A DNA stretch of 64,000 bases from Variovorax sp. IB41 (GTDB taxonomy: Bacteria; Pseudomonadota; Gammaproteobacteria; Burkholderiales; Burkholderiaceae_C). Where the stretch lies: the NCBI RefSeq assembly GCF_016405905.1, contig NZ_JAEFCB010000001.1, forward strand, positions 62,001 through 126,000. The letters are read 5' to 3'. The stretch's first letter is position 1. Every line of letters begins with the position of its first letter. Positions 26,264-35,484 of the stretch are shown here, one piece after another. The notes under the pieces were generated by a model. That model had not been told where the DNA came from, ran no database searches, and saw only the letters and a program-made list of their open reading frames with translations. The translations under genes and the position numbers were made by a program.

Positions 26264-26275
26264 TGTATCGATACA
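26264..26275. promoter_or_regulatory. LacI-type operator upstream of the TRAP operon
   Basis: TGTATCGATACA is a perfect 12-bp palindrome with the central CG typical of LacI/PurR-family operators. It lies 69 bp before the dctP ATG, in the divergent region shared with the HD gene. A LacI-family gene is encoded inside the same operon (29301), so it is the likely binding protein. Confidence 0.6.
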
Positions 26276-26344
26276 GTAAATCGTTCCACCAAACGCGCCA
26301 GACCGAGCAACCGAATGGGCAATCGACCCACAGGAGACAACACC

Positions 26345-27379
26345 ATGACCCCGATTTCACGCCGCCAGTTCGTCCAGTCTTCCTCGGCGCTGTCGCTCGC
26401 GATGGCCACCGCAGGCCTTCCGCACACTGCGTCCGCGCAGGAAAAAACCGTGGTGCTGCGGCTGTCGTCGTCCCACGTGGCCGACCTCAATTCGTCGCAC
26501 TTCGCCTGGTCGCAATTGATGCAGGCCAATCTCAAGAAGGCGGTGGGCGAGCAGATCCGCATCGACTACTTTCCGAACAACCAGCTGGGCAAGGAAAGCG
26601 ACGTGGTGCAGCAGGTGAAGGTGGGCTCCATCGACATGATGCTCACCGGCTCCTCGATCTGGGCCACGGTGACGCCGCAGCTGGGCATGCTCGACCTGGG
26701 CTACGTGTTCGACAGCTACGAGCACGCCGCGCGCGCGCTCGACAGCGGCGTGGGCGGCAAGCTCAACGACATGCTGGTGAAGAGCACCGGCTGCCAGGTC
26801 ATCACCTGGGGCGCGCACTACGGCGCGCGCAACGTGTACACCAAGCAGCCGGTGAAATCGCTCGCCGACGTGAAGAACGTCAAGCTGCGCGTGCTGCCGA
26901 CGCCCGCCTTCATCGAGACCTTCAAGATCATGGGCGCCATCCCCACGCCCATCTCCTTCGGCGAGCTCTACATGGCCGCGCAGACCGGCGTGGTCGACGG
27001 CTTCGAGCACGACGCGGCCACGGTGCTCGCGAGCAAGCTCAACGAGGTCGTCAAGTACTGCTGGATGACCGAGCACCTGTTCAGCCCCATGGTGTGCGTG
27101 GCCGGCAAGCGCGCGATGGACAAGATCCCCGCCACGCTGCGCCCCGCGTTCCTGAAGGCCGCGGCCGACTCCACGCTGCAGCAGCGCGAGATCGGCACGC
27201 AGAAGGGCCTGCAGGCCATCGAGGAACTCAAGAAGCTGGGCATCGTCTTCACGCCGATGGCCAAGAGCGAGCGCGACTTCGTGCGCAAGGAAATGGAAAC
27301 GCGCCTCTGGTCGGGCTTTGCCAAGCAGTACCCGGAGACGGGGCCGCTGTTCGCCGCCATCACGGCCGCGCGTGCCTGA
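26345..27379 (+). CDS. dctP: TRAP transporter substrate-binding protein, DctP family
   Basis: 344 residues. A twin-arginine-like signal (SRRQFVQSSSALSLAMATA) ends near ASA. The mature protein has DctP features: RIDYFPNNQLGKESDVVQQV, the conserved arginine segment NVKLRVLPTPAFIETFK, and MAAQTGVVDGFEHD. It captures a carboxylate ligand in the periplasm for the TRAP permease encoded next. The start at 26345 follows an AGGAGA site. It heads an operon dctP-dctQM-lacI-dehydrogenase-amidohydrolase under a putative LacI operator. Confidence 0.92.
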   Translation: MTPISRRQFVQSSSALSLAMATAGLPHTASAQEKTVVLRLSSSHVADLNSSHFAWSQLMQANLKKAVGEQIRIDYFPNNQLGKESDVVQQVKVGSIDMMLTGSSIWATVTPQLGMLDLGYVFDSYEHAARALDSGVGGKLNDMLVKSTGCQVITWGAHYGARNVYTKQPVKSLADVKNVKLRVLPTPAFIETFKIMGAIPTPISFGELYMAAQTGVVDGFEHDAATVLASKLNEVVKYCWMTEHLFSPMVCVAGKRAMDKIPATLRPAFLKAAADSTLQQREIGTQKGLQAIEELKKLGIVFTPMAKSERDFVRKEMETRLWSGFAKQYPETGPLFAAITAARA

Positions 27380-27385
27380 GCGGCC

Positions 27386-29275
27386 ATGTCGAGCCTCTCG
27401 ATTTCGCCGGTGGCCATGGAGCCCGCGCTCGGCTTCGACGTCACCCGCGCCTCCGGCCGGTGGCTCGCCTGGCTGATGCGCATGACCGAATACGTGGCCG
27501 GCGTGGTGCTGGCCATCGACGTCATCGTGGTCTTCATCTCGGTGGTGTTCCGCTACTTCCTGCACGACCCCTTCGACTGGGCCGAGGAGGTGGCGCGCGC
27601 GCTCATGATCATCCAGGTGTTCTTCGGCGCGGCCACCGTGCTCGCGCGCAGCCAGCACGTGGGCGTGGACCTGTTCCGCGGCCTCCTGCCGGCGCGCTGG
27701 CAGCCGGCGCTGATCCAGTTCGGCAGCTGGATCATCGTGGGCGTCTCGGCGAGCCTCTTCGCCTCGTCGTGCGAGCTCCTGCTCGACTCGTACAACATGA
27801 CCACGCCGATCGGCATGCCGCAGTGGATCTACGTGTACCCGGTGACCATCGGCAGTCTGTTCATGACGCTTTTCGGCCTGGCCAATGCCATCAACGGGCC
27901 CGCGCGCATGGTGTGGTCCACGCTGGGCGTGGGTGTCGCGCTCACGGCCGCGGTCGTCGCATGGAACACGCTCGTGCCGAACCACGGGATTCCTCCGTGG
28001 GCGCTGCTCACCGCGGGCTTTCTGGGCGGCATGGCGCTGGGCATGCCGATCGCGTTCGTGCTCGCGCTTTCGTCGCTGGTGTTCTTCATGGCCGATCCGT
28101 CGCTGCCGATGCTGGTGTATTCGCAGCAGGTGATGGCGGGCACCGACCACTACGTGCTGCTGGCGATTCCGTTCTTCGTGCTCGCGGGATTGCTGATGGA
28201 GGCCAACGGCATGTCGTCGCGGCTCATCGAACTCTTGCTGCGCATGTTCGGGCGGCTGCGCGGCGGGCTCGGGCTCATCACCATCACGGCGACGGCGTTT
28301 TTCTCGGGCGTCTCGGGCTCCAAGCTCGCGGACATCGCGGCGGTGGGCGGCATCATCATGCCGGCCGTGCGCAAGACCAAGCAGGACCCGAACGAGACGG
28401 CGGGCCTCCTGGCCTGTACCGCGGTGATGGCCGAGACGATCCCGCCCTGCATCAACATGATCATCATGGGCTTCGTCGCCAACATCTCGATCGCCGGGCT
28501 CTTCATGGCGGGGCTGGTGCCCGCGGTGGTGCTGGCGCTGTCGCTCGCAGCGGTCACGATCTACGTGGGCACCAAGATCAACCCTGACGAAGCCTTCGAC
28601 GTGCGCACGCCGACGTTCCGGCTGCTGGGTGGCGCGTTCGTGGCGCTCCTCATGGTCGCGATGATCGGCAAGGGCGTGACCTCGGGCATCGCGACATCGA
28701 CCGAGGTGTCGTCGTTCGCGGTGATCTACGCGCTGGTGGTCGGATGGCTCGCCTTCAGGGAGCTCACGGTGAAGTCGGTGGCACGCCTGTTCGTGCGGTC
28801 GGCGTCGATGGCCGGGGGCATTCTCTTCATCGTGGCGGCGGCGTCGAGCCTGTCGTTCGCGCTCACGATCCAGCAGATTCCGCAGTACCTGTCGGAGTTC
28901 ATGATCGGCTTTGCGCATTCGTACGGCAGCACGATGTTCGTGATGCTGTCGGTGCTCATCATGATCGTGTTCGGCGCCATCCTGGAGGGCGCGCCCGCGC
29001 TCATCATCTTCGGGCCTCTGCTGACGCCGATCGCTTCGCAGCTGGGCGTGAATCCGCTGCACTTCGGCACGGTGATGGTCATCGCCATGGGCTTCGGCCT
29101 CTTCGCGCCGCCCGTGGGCCTGGGGCTTTTCGCGACCTGCGCGATCACCGGCACGCAGGTCAAGGACGTGGCCCGGCCGATGATGAAATACCTGGCCGTG
29201 TTGTTCGTTACGCTCGTGGTGCTGGTGCTCGTGCCGGCGTTCTCCACGTGGCTGCCGACGCGCATGGGCTTGTGA
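27386..29275 (+). CDS. TRAP transporter fused permease, DctQ-DctM
   Basis: 629 residues. The N-terminal ~200 residues are a small DctQ subunit (four helices; FRYFLHDPFDWAEEVARALM and RSQHVGVDLFRGLLPARW). They are fused to a full DctM subunit with GMALGMPIAFVLALSS, LLAIPFFVLAGLLMEANGM and FFSGVSGSKLADIAAVGGI. The membrane pair moves the ligand delivered by DctP using a sodium gradient. It starts 6 bp after dctP. Fused DctQM proteins are known from other TRAP systems. Confidence 0.92.
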   Translation: MSSLSISPVAMEPALGFDVTRASGRWLAWLMRMTEYVAGVVLAIDVIVVFISVVFRYFLHDPFDWAEEVARALMIIQVFFGAATVLARSQHVGVDLFRGLLPARWQPALIQFGSWIIVGVSASLFASSCELLLDSYNMTTPIGMPQWIYVYPVTIGSLFMTLFGLANAINGPARMVWSTLGVGVALTAAVVAWNTLVPNHGIPPWALLTAGFLGGMALGMPIAFVLALSSLVFFMADPSLPMLVYSQQVMAGTDHYVLLAIPFFVLAGLLMEANGMSSRLIELLLRMFGRLRGGLGLITITATAFFSGVSGSKLADIAAVGGIIMPAVRKTKQDPNETAGLLACTAVMAETIPPCINMIIMGFVANISIAGLFMAGLVPAVVLALSLAAVTIYVGTKINPDEAFDVRTPTFRLLGGAFVALLMVAMIGKGVTSGIATSTEVSSFAVIYALVVGWLAFRELTVKSVARLFVRSASMAGGILFIVAAASSLSFALTIQQIPQYLSEFMIGFAHSYGSTMFVMLSVLIMIVFGAILEGAPALIIFGPLLTPIASQLGVNPLHFGTVMVIAMGFGLFAPPVGLGLFATCAITGTQVKDVARPMMKYLAVLFVTLVVLVLVPAFSTWLPTRMGL

Positions 29276-29300
29276 CGACGATGAAAACAGGAAGGATTCC

Positions 29301-30341
29301 GTGAGCAGAATCACCGATGTGGCCCAGAGGGCCGGGGTGTCGACCAGCACCGTCTCGAACGTGTTGAACGGCCGCAGCGACCGCATGGCCGCCGAGACGC
29401 TGGCGCGCGTGGAGGCGGCGATCCGCGAACTGAAGTACCGGCCCAACACCTCGGCGCGGCAGTTGAAGACGGGGCACACGCCGCTCCTGGGCCTGCTGGT
29501 GCCGTCGATGGCCAATCCGATGTACGGCTTCATCGCGCGCGAGGTCGAGACGCTGGCGCAGGAGCGCTACGGCTTTCGCATCATGATCGGCAACACCTAC
29601 CGCGATGCCGAGAAGGAAAAGCACTTCTTCGAAGACCTGATGGCGCACGGCGTGCGCGGCGTGATCATCATCTCGTCGCTGGTGGACGAGCAGCACGTGG
29701 AGGCCGCGGCCGAGCGCGGGCTGGTGGTGGTGAGCTACGACCGGCGCGCGACACCTGGCATGCCTTCGGTCATCGACCACGTGACCGTTGACAGCTTCGA
29801 GTCGTCGCGCATCGCGACCGCGCACCTTATCGAACAGGGGCACCGGCGCCTGGCCTTCGTCACGCCCTCGGGCCGCACCATGAGCCGGAACGAGAAGATC
29901 AACGGCTTTCTCGCCGCGGCGAAAAGCGCCGGCCTCGAGGCGAGCGCGCAGGTCGTCGAGGGCCTGCCGGTGGACGAGTACGGCGATTCGATGATGAGCG
30001 AGCTGGGCCGCATGCAGGCCGGCCTGCTCGCCAAGTTGCCCGACCACCCCACGGGTGTGATCGGCGTGAACGACCTGCTGGCCTTCGGCCTCATGGCGGG
30101 GTTTCGCGATGCCGGGCTCTCGGTGCCGCGGGACGTGTCGGTCATCGGCATCGACAACGTGTTTCTCTCCACGCTCATGTACCCCGCGATGACCTCGGTG
30201 CGCGTGCCGGTGCCCGAGATGGCGCAGGTGATGGTCGAGCGGGTGATGAGCCGGCTGGCCGACGCGTCGCTGCCGACGCAGGAGTTCGTCTTTGCGCCCA
30301 CGCTGGTGGCGCGCGATTCGGTGGCGCCGCCGCGCGCCTAG
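29301..30341 (+). CDS. LacI-family transcriptional regulator
   Basis: 346 residues from a GTG start preceded by an AGGAAGG site. The helix-turn-helix is at residues 2-25 (RITDVAQRAGVSTSTVSNVL) and the hinge helix at about 48-58 (NTSARQLKTG). A sugar-binding-like periplasmic fold fills the remainder. It is inside the TRAP operon and most likely senses the transported acid or a derivative and represses from the TGTATCGATACA site at 26264. A seven-codon frame (29281-29304) ends in the GTGA of its start. Confidence 0.9.
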   Translation: MSRITDVAQRAGVSTSTVSNVLNGRSDRMAAETLARVEAAIRELKYRPNTSARQLKTGHTPLLGLLVPSMANPMYGFIAREVETLAQERYGFRIMIGNTYRDAEKEKHFFEDLMAHGVRGVIIISSLVDEQHVEAAAERGLVVVSYDRRATPGMPSVIDHVTVDSFESSRIATAHLIEQGHRRLAFVTPSGRTMSRNEKINGFLAAAKSAGLEASAQVVEGLPVDEYGDSMMSELGRMQAGLLAKLPDHPTGVIGVNDLLAFGLMAGFRDAGLSVPRDVSVIGIDNVFLSTLMYPAMTSVRVPVPEMAQVMVERVMSRLADASLPTQEFVFAPTLVARDSVAPPRA

Positions 30342-30367
30342 TCTTCTTTCCGGAAATTTCCTTCTTC

Positions 30368-31360
30368 ATGACCACGGTTTTCGTCAGCCATCCGCAGGGC
30401 AAGCTCGCCCACTATTTCGGCGACCGCGCCAGCGCCGCGCTGCAGGCCATCGCGCAGGTGCGCTTCAACCCGACGGACAACGACCTGTCGTCCGCCGAAC
30501 TCGCCGAGCTCGCGAAGGGCTGCGACGCGATCGTCTCGTACCGGCAGACGGTGGGCGACGAGGCGCTGTTCGCGGCGCTGCCCGACCTGAAGGCGTTCGT
30601 GCGCTGCGCCATCGACATCCGCAACATCGACGTGGCGTCGGCCAGCCGCCACGGCGTGCTGGTGACACAGGCGAGCGCCGGGTTCATCGCGTCGGTGTCG
30701 GAGTGGATCGTGGGCGCGATGATCGACCTGGGGCGGCATATCAGCGCCTCGACGGCGCTGTACCACGCGGGGCGGCCGGTCGTGCCGGCGATGGGGCGCG
30801 AGCTGCGCGGCAGCACGCTGGGCGTGATCGGTTATGGGCAGATCAGCCGGTACCTGTGCGACGTGGCGCTGGCGCTGGGGATGCGCATCGTCGTGCACGA
30901 TCCGCATGCTTCGACAGGGCGCGCCGAACTCGAGCAGGTCGCGCTCGATGCGCTGCTCGCGCGGTCCGATTTCGTGGTGTGCCTCGCGCCCGCCAACGAG
31001 GCGACGGAAAACATGATGAACGCCGCCGCCTTCGCCGCGATGCAGCCGCATGCCTTCTTCATCAATGCCGCGCGCGGCAACCTCGTGGACGAAGACGCGC
31101 TCCTGGCCGCGCTGGACGCCGGCACCATCGCCGGCTGCGCGCTCGACGTGGGCCGCGCGCCCGACCAGATGCCATCGCCGCGCGTGGCCGCGCATCCGCG
31201 CGTGATCGCCACGCCGCACATCGGCGGACTCACGCCAGCCGCCGTGGAGCACCAGGCGATGGAGACGGTCGCGCAGCTGGGCGAGATCTTCCAGGGGCGG
31301 GCACCGAAGGGCGCCGTCAACGCGGCCGAGGCCTGGCGCTGGCAGAAGGCCTTCGGCTGA
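30368..31360 (+). CDS. D-isomer 2-hydroxyacid dehydrogenase family protein
   Basis: 330 residues. The NAD-binding motif reads GVIGYGQISRYL, with Ser in place of the last Gly of GxGxxG. The catalytic region shows INAARGNLVDEDALL (Arg/Glu side) and TPHIGGLTPAAVE (His). The usual GVGvDnID stretch is replaced by RCAIDIRNIDV. The family reduces 2-oxo acids or oxidises D-2-hydroxy acids. As part of the TRAP operon it probably processes the imported hydroxy acid. It begins 26 bp after lacI. Confidence 0.87.
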   Translation: MTTVFVSHPQGKLAHYFGDRASAALQAIAQVRFNPTDNDLSSAELAELAKGCDAIVSYRQTVGDEALFAALPDLKAFVRCAIDIRNIDVASASRHGVLVTQASAGFIASVSEWIVGAMIDLGRHISASTALYHAGRPVVPAMGRELRGSTLGVIGYGQISRYLCDVALALGMRIVVHDPHASTGRAELEQVALDALLARSDFVVCLAPANEATENMMNAAAFAAMQPHAFFINAARGNLVDEDALLAALDAGTIAGCALDVGRAPDQMPSPRVAAHPRVIATPHIGGLTPAAVEHQAMETVAQLGEIFQGRAPKGAVNAAEAWRWQKAFG

Positions 31361-31397
31361 CCGTTTCCCTCATCACAAGCAAACAAAGAGACGCCCC

Positions 31398-32219
31398 ATG
31401 GAACCCACCCGCAACACGCGCTACCCCGGCGCCTGCGACTGCCACGTCCACATCTACGAAGACCGATTTCCGCTGATCCCGAACGTGGCCTGGGTGCCGC
31501 CGCATTCGCCGGTCTCGGCCTACCGGGCCGAGGTGCAGGCGCCGCTGGGCGTCGACCGCGCGATCGTCGTGCAGCCGACCGGCTACGGCTTCGACAACAG
31601 CTGCACGCTCGATGCGCTCGCGCAGTTCGGCGATGCGGCGCGCGGCATCGCGCTGGTCGCGCCCGAGGTGAGCGATGAAGAGATCGCGCGCCTGCATGCG
31701 GGCGGCATGCGCGGGGTGCGCTACATGATGATCGGCGGCGTGCTGAGCTGGGCATCGCTGGAGCCGATGGCCGCGCGGTTGGCGAATGCCGAATGGATGG
31801 TCAACCTGCAACTGGACGGCCGCACGATCCCCGAGCACGAAGAGGTGCTCAAGCGCCTGCCGTGCCGGCTGGTGCTCGACCACAACGGCAAGTTCCTGGA
31901 GCCGGTCGCGCCGTCGCATCCGTCGTTCCAGTCGCTCCTGCGCGTGCTCGATTCGGGCCGTGTGTGGATCAAGCTCTCCGCGCCCTACGAGACCTCGAAG
32001 GTGGGCGCGCCCGGCTACGACGACGTGAGCCTGCTCGCGCGCACGCTGGCCGAGAAGTTTCCCGAGCGCTGCCTCTGGGCGAGCAACTGGCCGCACCCGG
32101 GACGCGACCCGCGGCCGGACGCGGTCCCGCTCTACGACCTGCTGTTTTCGTGGGCCGCGAGCGACGACACGCGGCGCCGCATCCTCGTGGACAACCCGGG
32201 CGCGCTGTACGGGTTCTAG
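31398..32219 (+). CDS. Amidohydrolase-family protein (COG3618, LigI-like)
   Basis: 273 residues. DCHVHIYEDRFP carries the N-terminal HxH of the amidohydrolase superfamily. CRLVLDHNGKF and WASNWPHPG match the COG3618 group, which includes 2-pyrone-4,6-dicarboxylate lactonase. The usual Asp of the last motif (DWPHP) is Asn here, which fits metal-independent or altered chemistry. It is the last gene of the TRAP operon (37 bp after the dehydrogenase) and likely opens a lactone or ester in the same pathway. Confidence 0.85.
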   Translation: MEPTRNTRYPGACDCHVHIYEDRFPLIPNVAWVPPHSPVSAYRAEVQAPLGVDRAIVVQPTGYGFDNSCTLDALAQFGDAARGIALVAPEVSDEEIARLHAGGMRGVRYMMIGGVLSWASLEPMAARLANAEWMVNLQLDGRTIPEHEEVLKRLPCRLVLDHNGKFLEPVAPSHPSFQSLLRVLDSGRVWIKLSAPYETSKVGAPGYDDVSLLARTLAEKFPERCLWASNWPHPGRDPRPDAVPLYDLLFSWAASDDTRRRILVDNPGALYGF

Positions 32220-32402
32220 TCGCGCGGCTCACGCAGGGGAGGGTAGCCAGCAAGGGTTTCGCGACGGCAGGCGGAACGCCTACCTACGAAAGCTCGGCTT
32301 GACACGGTCCTTTGGGGCTTGAATACTGAACTCCCTGGTTCATCGAGGGCTCACCGAAAACCCATCGAGGACCGTGACTCAAACCCTCAAGGAGAACGCT
32401 TC

Positions 32403-32882
32403 ATGCAACGGATCATTCCGTGCCTCTGGTTCGACGGCAACGGCGAAGAGGTGCTCGATTTCTACACCGGCATCTTCCCCAACTCCCGCGTGACCGACCG
32501 GCTGAATTGGCCCGCCAACGGCCCGGGCCCCAAGGACGGCAGCCTGCTGACCGCGACCTTCGAGCTCGACGGCCAGGCGTTCATGGTGCTCAACGGCGGT
32601 CCCGACTACAAGTTCACCCCGGCGCTCTCGCTCTACGTGCCGTGCGAGACGCAGGCCGAGGTCGATCACTACTGGGACAAGCTGCTCGAAGGCGGCGGCA
32701 AGCCCGTGAAGTGCGGCTGGCTCACCGACCGCTACGGCGTCTCGTGGCAGGTGGCGCCCACCGCCATGATCCGCATGTTCCAGGACAAGGACCCCGAGAA
32801 GGCCGGCCGCGCGATGCGGGCCATGATGGAGATGACCAAGCTCGACCTGGCCACCGTGCAGAAGGCCTACGAGGGCCGCTGA
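32403..32882 (+). CDS. VOC-superfamily protein, PhnB type
   Basis: 159 residues. The protein starts QRIIPCLWFDGNGEEVLDFY and has FMVLNGGPDYKFTPALSLYV and LTDRYGVSWQVAPT. All are typical of the PhnB/3-demethylubiquinone-9 3-methyltransferase-like VOC fold. Members are metal-binding or glyoxalase-like proteins; no reaction can be given. The ATG at 32403 has a clean AAGGAG site. It stands alone, convergent with the MATE gene. Confidence 0.87.
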   Translation: MQRIIPCLWFDGNGEEVLDFYTGIFPNSRVTDRLNWPANGPGPKDGSLLTATFELDGQAFMVLNGGPDYKFTPALSLYVPCETQAEVDHYWDKLLEGGGKPVKCGWLTDRYGVSWQVAPTAMIRMFQDKDPEKAGRAMRAMMEMTKLDLATVQKAYEGR

Positions 32883-32911
32883 CCCTCGAAGACCCTCGCC
32901 GAGGCGCCGGC

Positions 32912-34372
32912 TCACACCAGCTTGTGGATGGCTTTCTTGCGCCACACGAGCTGGTAGTACGCGGTCTGCAGCAGCAGCATCGCGCCGAAGGTCACGGGGT
33001 AGGCGATCCAGATCCCGTCGAGCCCGATGCGGTGGCTCATGACCCACGCCACCGGCACCTCGACGCCCAGGATGCAGACGATCGAGATCAACGTGGGCAC
33101 CAGCACCGAGCCGCTCGCGCGCATGACCCCCGACGTGGCCGCGGCCATGCCGAAGATCACCAGGCTCCACAGCATGATGTGCAAGAGCGTCTGCGCGATC
33201 TCGATCACCGGCGGGCTGGTGATGAAGAAGCCCATGAGCGGCCGCGAGAAGAGATAACCCAGCAGCACGAGGCTGCCGGTCAGCACGAGGTTCATCAGGA
33301 GCGCGGTCCTGGTGATCGCGCCGAGCCGATCGGCGCGGCCCGCGCCGATCGCCTGCGCGCCGAGGATCGACGCGGCAATGGCGATCGAGATGGCCGGGAA
33401 CTGCACGTACGCCACCACCTGGTTCACCGCGCCATAAGCCGCTGTCGCGTTGGAGCCGTAGCTGTTGACCATCGACAGCAGCACCACTTCGGCCAGCGCC
33501 ACCACGATCATCTGCACGCCCGTGGGCACGCCGATGCGCAGCACGGCTTTGAGCAGTTGCGGCTGGATGCGCAGGTACCGGAAGAACTCGGCATCGGGCG
33601 CGAGCGGGCTCTTTTTCTGGCGCAGCCGAAACCCGAGCCACGTGGTCGCCACCACGAACGACAGCACCGAGGCCCACGCGCCGCTGGCCACGCCCATCTG
33701 CGGCAAACCGCCCCAGCCGCGGATGAGCGCTGGCGTGACCACCAGGCCGATCAGCGTGGAGATCACCAGCGTGAGCAGCGGCGTGACGGTGTCGCCCACG
33801 CCGCGCAGCATCGCGGTCGCGAGCAGGAACACGAACACGCCCGGCATCGCGATCAGCATGATGCGGGCATAGCGCGTGGAGTCGGCCAGCACGTCGGGTG
33901 GCGTGCCCAGCGCGGCCAGCATCGGCGTGGTGAAGGCGCCGCCGAACACCGCGATCACCAGGCCCATCAGCACGCCGACGGTGAGCGTGGTGCCCGCGAC
34001 CGCCTTGGCCTTGGCCGCGTCGCGCGCGCCCCAGGCCTGGCCGATGAGCACCGAGGCGCCCGCGCCCAGGCCGATGATGAAGGCGATGAAGAAGAACATC
34101 ACCGGAAAGAAGCTCGATACCGCCGCCAGCGCGCCCACGCCGAGTATCTGCCCCACGTAGACGTTGTTCAGCGTGCCCGAGAGCGATTGCAGGATGTTGC
34201 TGAGCAACATCGGCGCGAGGAAGAAGAGAAACACCTTCCACAGCGGCCGCGCCGCGCCGACGGGCGCCACGGGCACCCCCTTCAGGCCGCTCGGGCCGGC
34301 GGCGGGAGACGTGGGATTCGCAGAGGCCGAGGGAGTCGTGGGATTCGTGGAAGTCGCGGGGGTAGCGCTCAT
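32912..34372 (-). CDS. MATE-family efflux transporter
   Basis: 486 residues. A Thr/Ser/Pro-rich lead of about 40 residues precedes 12 helices. MATE hallmarks are PMLLSNILQSLSGTLNNVYV, GLGAGASVLIGQAWGA and the second-half mirror GVPTGVQMIVVALAEVVLL with AIGAGRADR. The family exports cationic drugs or metabolites with Na+ or H+. Its start overlaps the stop of the upstream DUF2239 gene by 4 bp, so the two are co-translated. Confidence 0.9.
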   Translation of the reverse strand: MSATPATSTNPTTPSASANPTSPAAGPSGLKGVPVAPVGAARPLWKVFLFFLAPMLLSNILQSLSGTLNNVYVGQILGVGALAAVSSFFPVMFFFIAFIIGLGAGASVLIGQAWGARDAAKAKAVAGTTLTVGVLMGLVIAVFGGAFTTPMLAALGTPPDVLADSTRYARIMLIAMPGVFVFLLATAMLRGVGDTVTPLLTLVISTLIGLVVTPALIRGWGGLPQMGVASGAWASVLSFVVATTWLGFRLRQKKSPLAPDAEFFRYLRIQPQLLKAVLRIGVPTGVQMIVVALAEVVLLSMVNSYGSNATAAYGAVNQVVAYVQFPAISIAIAASILGAQAIGAGRADRLGAITRTALLMNLVLTGSLVLLGYLFSRPLMGFFITSPPVIEIAQTLLHIMLWSLVIFGMAAATSGVMRASGSVLVPTLISIVCILGVEVPVAWVMSHRIGLDGIWIAYPVTFGAMLLLQTAYYQLVWRKKAIHKLV

Positions 34373-34944
34373 GCAGGGGTGCTCCAGCCAGCGGCTGACA
34401 GTTCTTGAAGGTGGGTGCGCAGGTCCGCGGGCCAGGCGTCGATGAGGCCCTCGAAGCGGTTGCGCTCGCCGGCGAACAGCGCGCGCGTGGCTTCCTCGAA
34501 ACCGGGCAGGGCGCCGGCGATCGCGGTCATGAAACGGTAGGTGGATTCGCGCGAGGCGCGCACGGCGTCGCGGTCGGCGTTCACGCGGCTGGCTTCCTGC
34601 ACCAGGCGCCGCAGCGCCACCGAGGCGCCGCCGGGCTGGCGGTTGAGCCAGTCCCAGTGGCGCGGCAAGAGCGTGACCTCGCGCGCGACCACGCCCAGCT
34701 TGGGGCGGCCCACGCCGCGCGGTGCGTCGTCATGGGCTTCGGCGCTGGCCGCGTGCGGCACGACGCCGGCCTGGTTGTGCACGTCGAAGTCGAGCGACTC
34801 GCCGGTCTGCGCGTCGAAGATGAGGTAGGGCGTGTCGTCCTTGCGTTCGCGCAGTTGCGCGAGCACGTCGGCGGTGCTGCCCTGCGCGATGCGCTTGAAG
34901 CCGGCGAAAACAATGAGGTGGATGGGTTGCGTGTCGGATGGCAT
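34369..34944 (-). CDS. DUF2239 family protein
   Basis: 191 residues. IHLIVFAGFKRIAQGS and YLIFDAQTGESLDFD mark the N-terminal beta region. GRPKLGVVAREVTLLPRHWD and SVALRRLVQEASR give a DNA-binding-like helical stretch seen in this family. The function is unknown in the literature I know. It is coupled to the MATE pump by a 4-bp overlap and could regulate or assist it; that is inference. Confidence 0.85.
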   Translation of the reverse strand: MPSDTQPIHLIVFAGFKRIAQGSTADVLAQLRERKDDTPYLIFDAQTGESLDFDVHNQAGVVPHAASAEAHDDAPRGVGRPKLGVVAREVTLLPRHWDWLNRQPGGASVALRRLVQEASRVNADRDAVRASRESTYRFMTAIAGALPGFEEATRALFAGERNRFEGLIDAWPADLRTHLQELSAAGWSTPA

Positions 34945-35034
34945 GTCGAATGGCTTGTTCTTTCTTCCGGTCCGTTCGAGGCGAGGTGCGTCACAAGGTG
35001 CGCAACGAGGTGCGTAATCTACCCGCTGAACGGC

Positions 35035-35484
35035 TCAGGCGTTCGGTGTGTTATCGAGGCACAGCGCAAGGAGCGCGGCATGAATCTGCGGCAGGCTTTC
35101 GGGGGCCAGCGGTTTCATTGCATCGGCGCAGATCGCCTCGGCGGTCGTGACCGCAGCTTGCATCAATTTGCGGCCGCCCGGGCGGATGGCTGCAAGGCGG
35201 TGGTCGTGGTGGTTGTCTTCGTTGGCACCGGCCGTGCGTTCGGCCAGTCCTGTTTTCTCGAGCAGGACCATTTTGCGAAGCAGCGCCGACATCGGCAACC
35301 CCAAGGTGCGCGAAAGCTGGCTCATCGGCATGCGGCCGCCTTCGGCGCGCAGCAGCAGATGGAGCAGCGTGAAGTCTTCGTAGTCCAGCCCGTGGAACGC
35401 GCCCAGGTTGTCGCGGAGCTTCAGGTTCAGGCAGGCGTGGGCGCGGCCGATCGTGAGGCAAAAATCCAGTGCATCGGCGCTCAT
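35035..35484 (-). CDS. MarR-like transcriptional regulator
   Basis: 149 residues. A winged helix-turn-helix is seen around 35-95: LHLLLRAEGGRMPMSQLSRT, LGLPMSALLRKMVLLEKTGL and then DHRLAAIRPGGRK at the wing. Members bind palindromic operators and respond to small aromatic or oxidative signals. Its start overlaps the upstream GIY-YIG gene by 4 bp. The twin ACCCGGGT palindromes before that gene are a good candidate for its own operator. Confidence 0.82.
   Translation of the reverse strand: MSADALDFCLTIGRAHACLNLKLRDNLGAFHGLDYEDFTLLHLLLRAEGGRMPMSQLSRTLGLPMSALLRKMVLLEKTGLAERTAGANEDNHHDHRLAAIRPGGRKLMQAAVTTAEAICADAMKPLAPESLPQIHAALLALCLDNTPNA

Noticed and set aside
29281-29304. Seven-codon ORF just before lacI as a regulatory leader peptide
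   Set aside because: It overlaps the ribosome site of lacI and has no attenuator-like hairpins or repeated codons; probably chance.
26357-29533. A very long open frame on the minus strand opposite the TRAP genes
   Set aside because: It encodes an Arg/His-rich sequence without domains and is a GC-rich codon shadow of dctP, dctQM and lacI.
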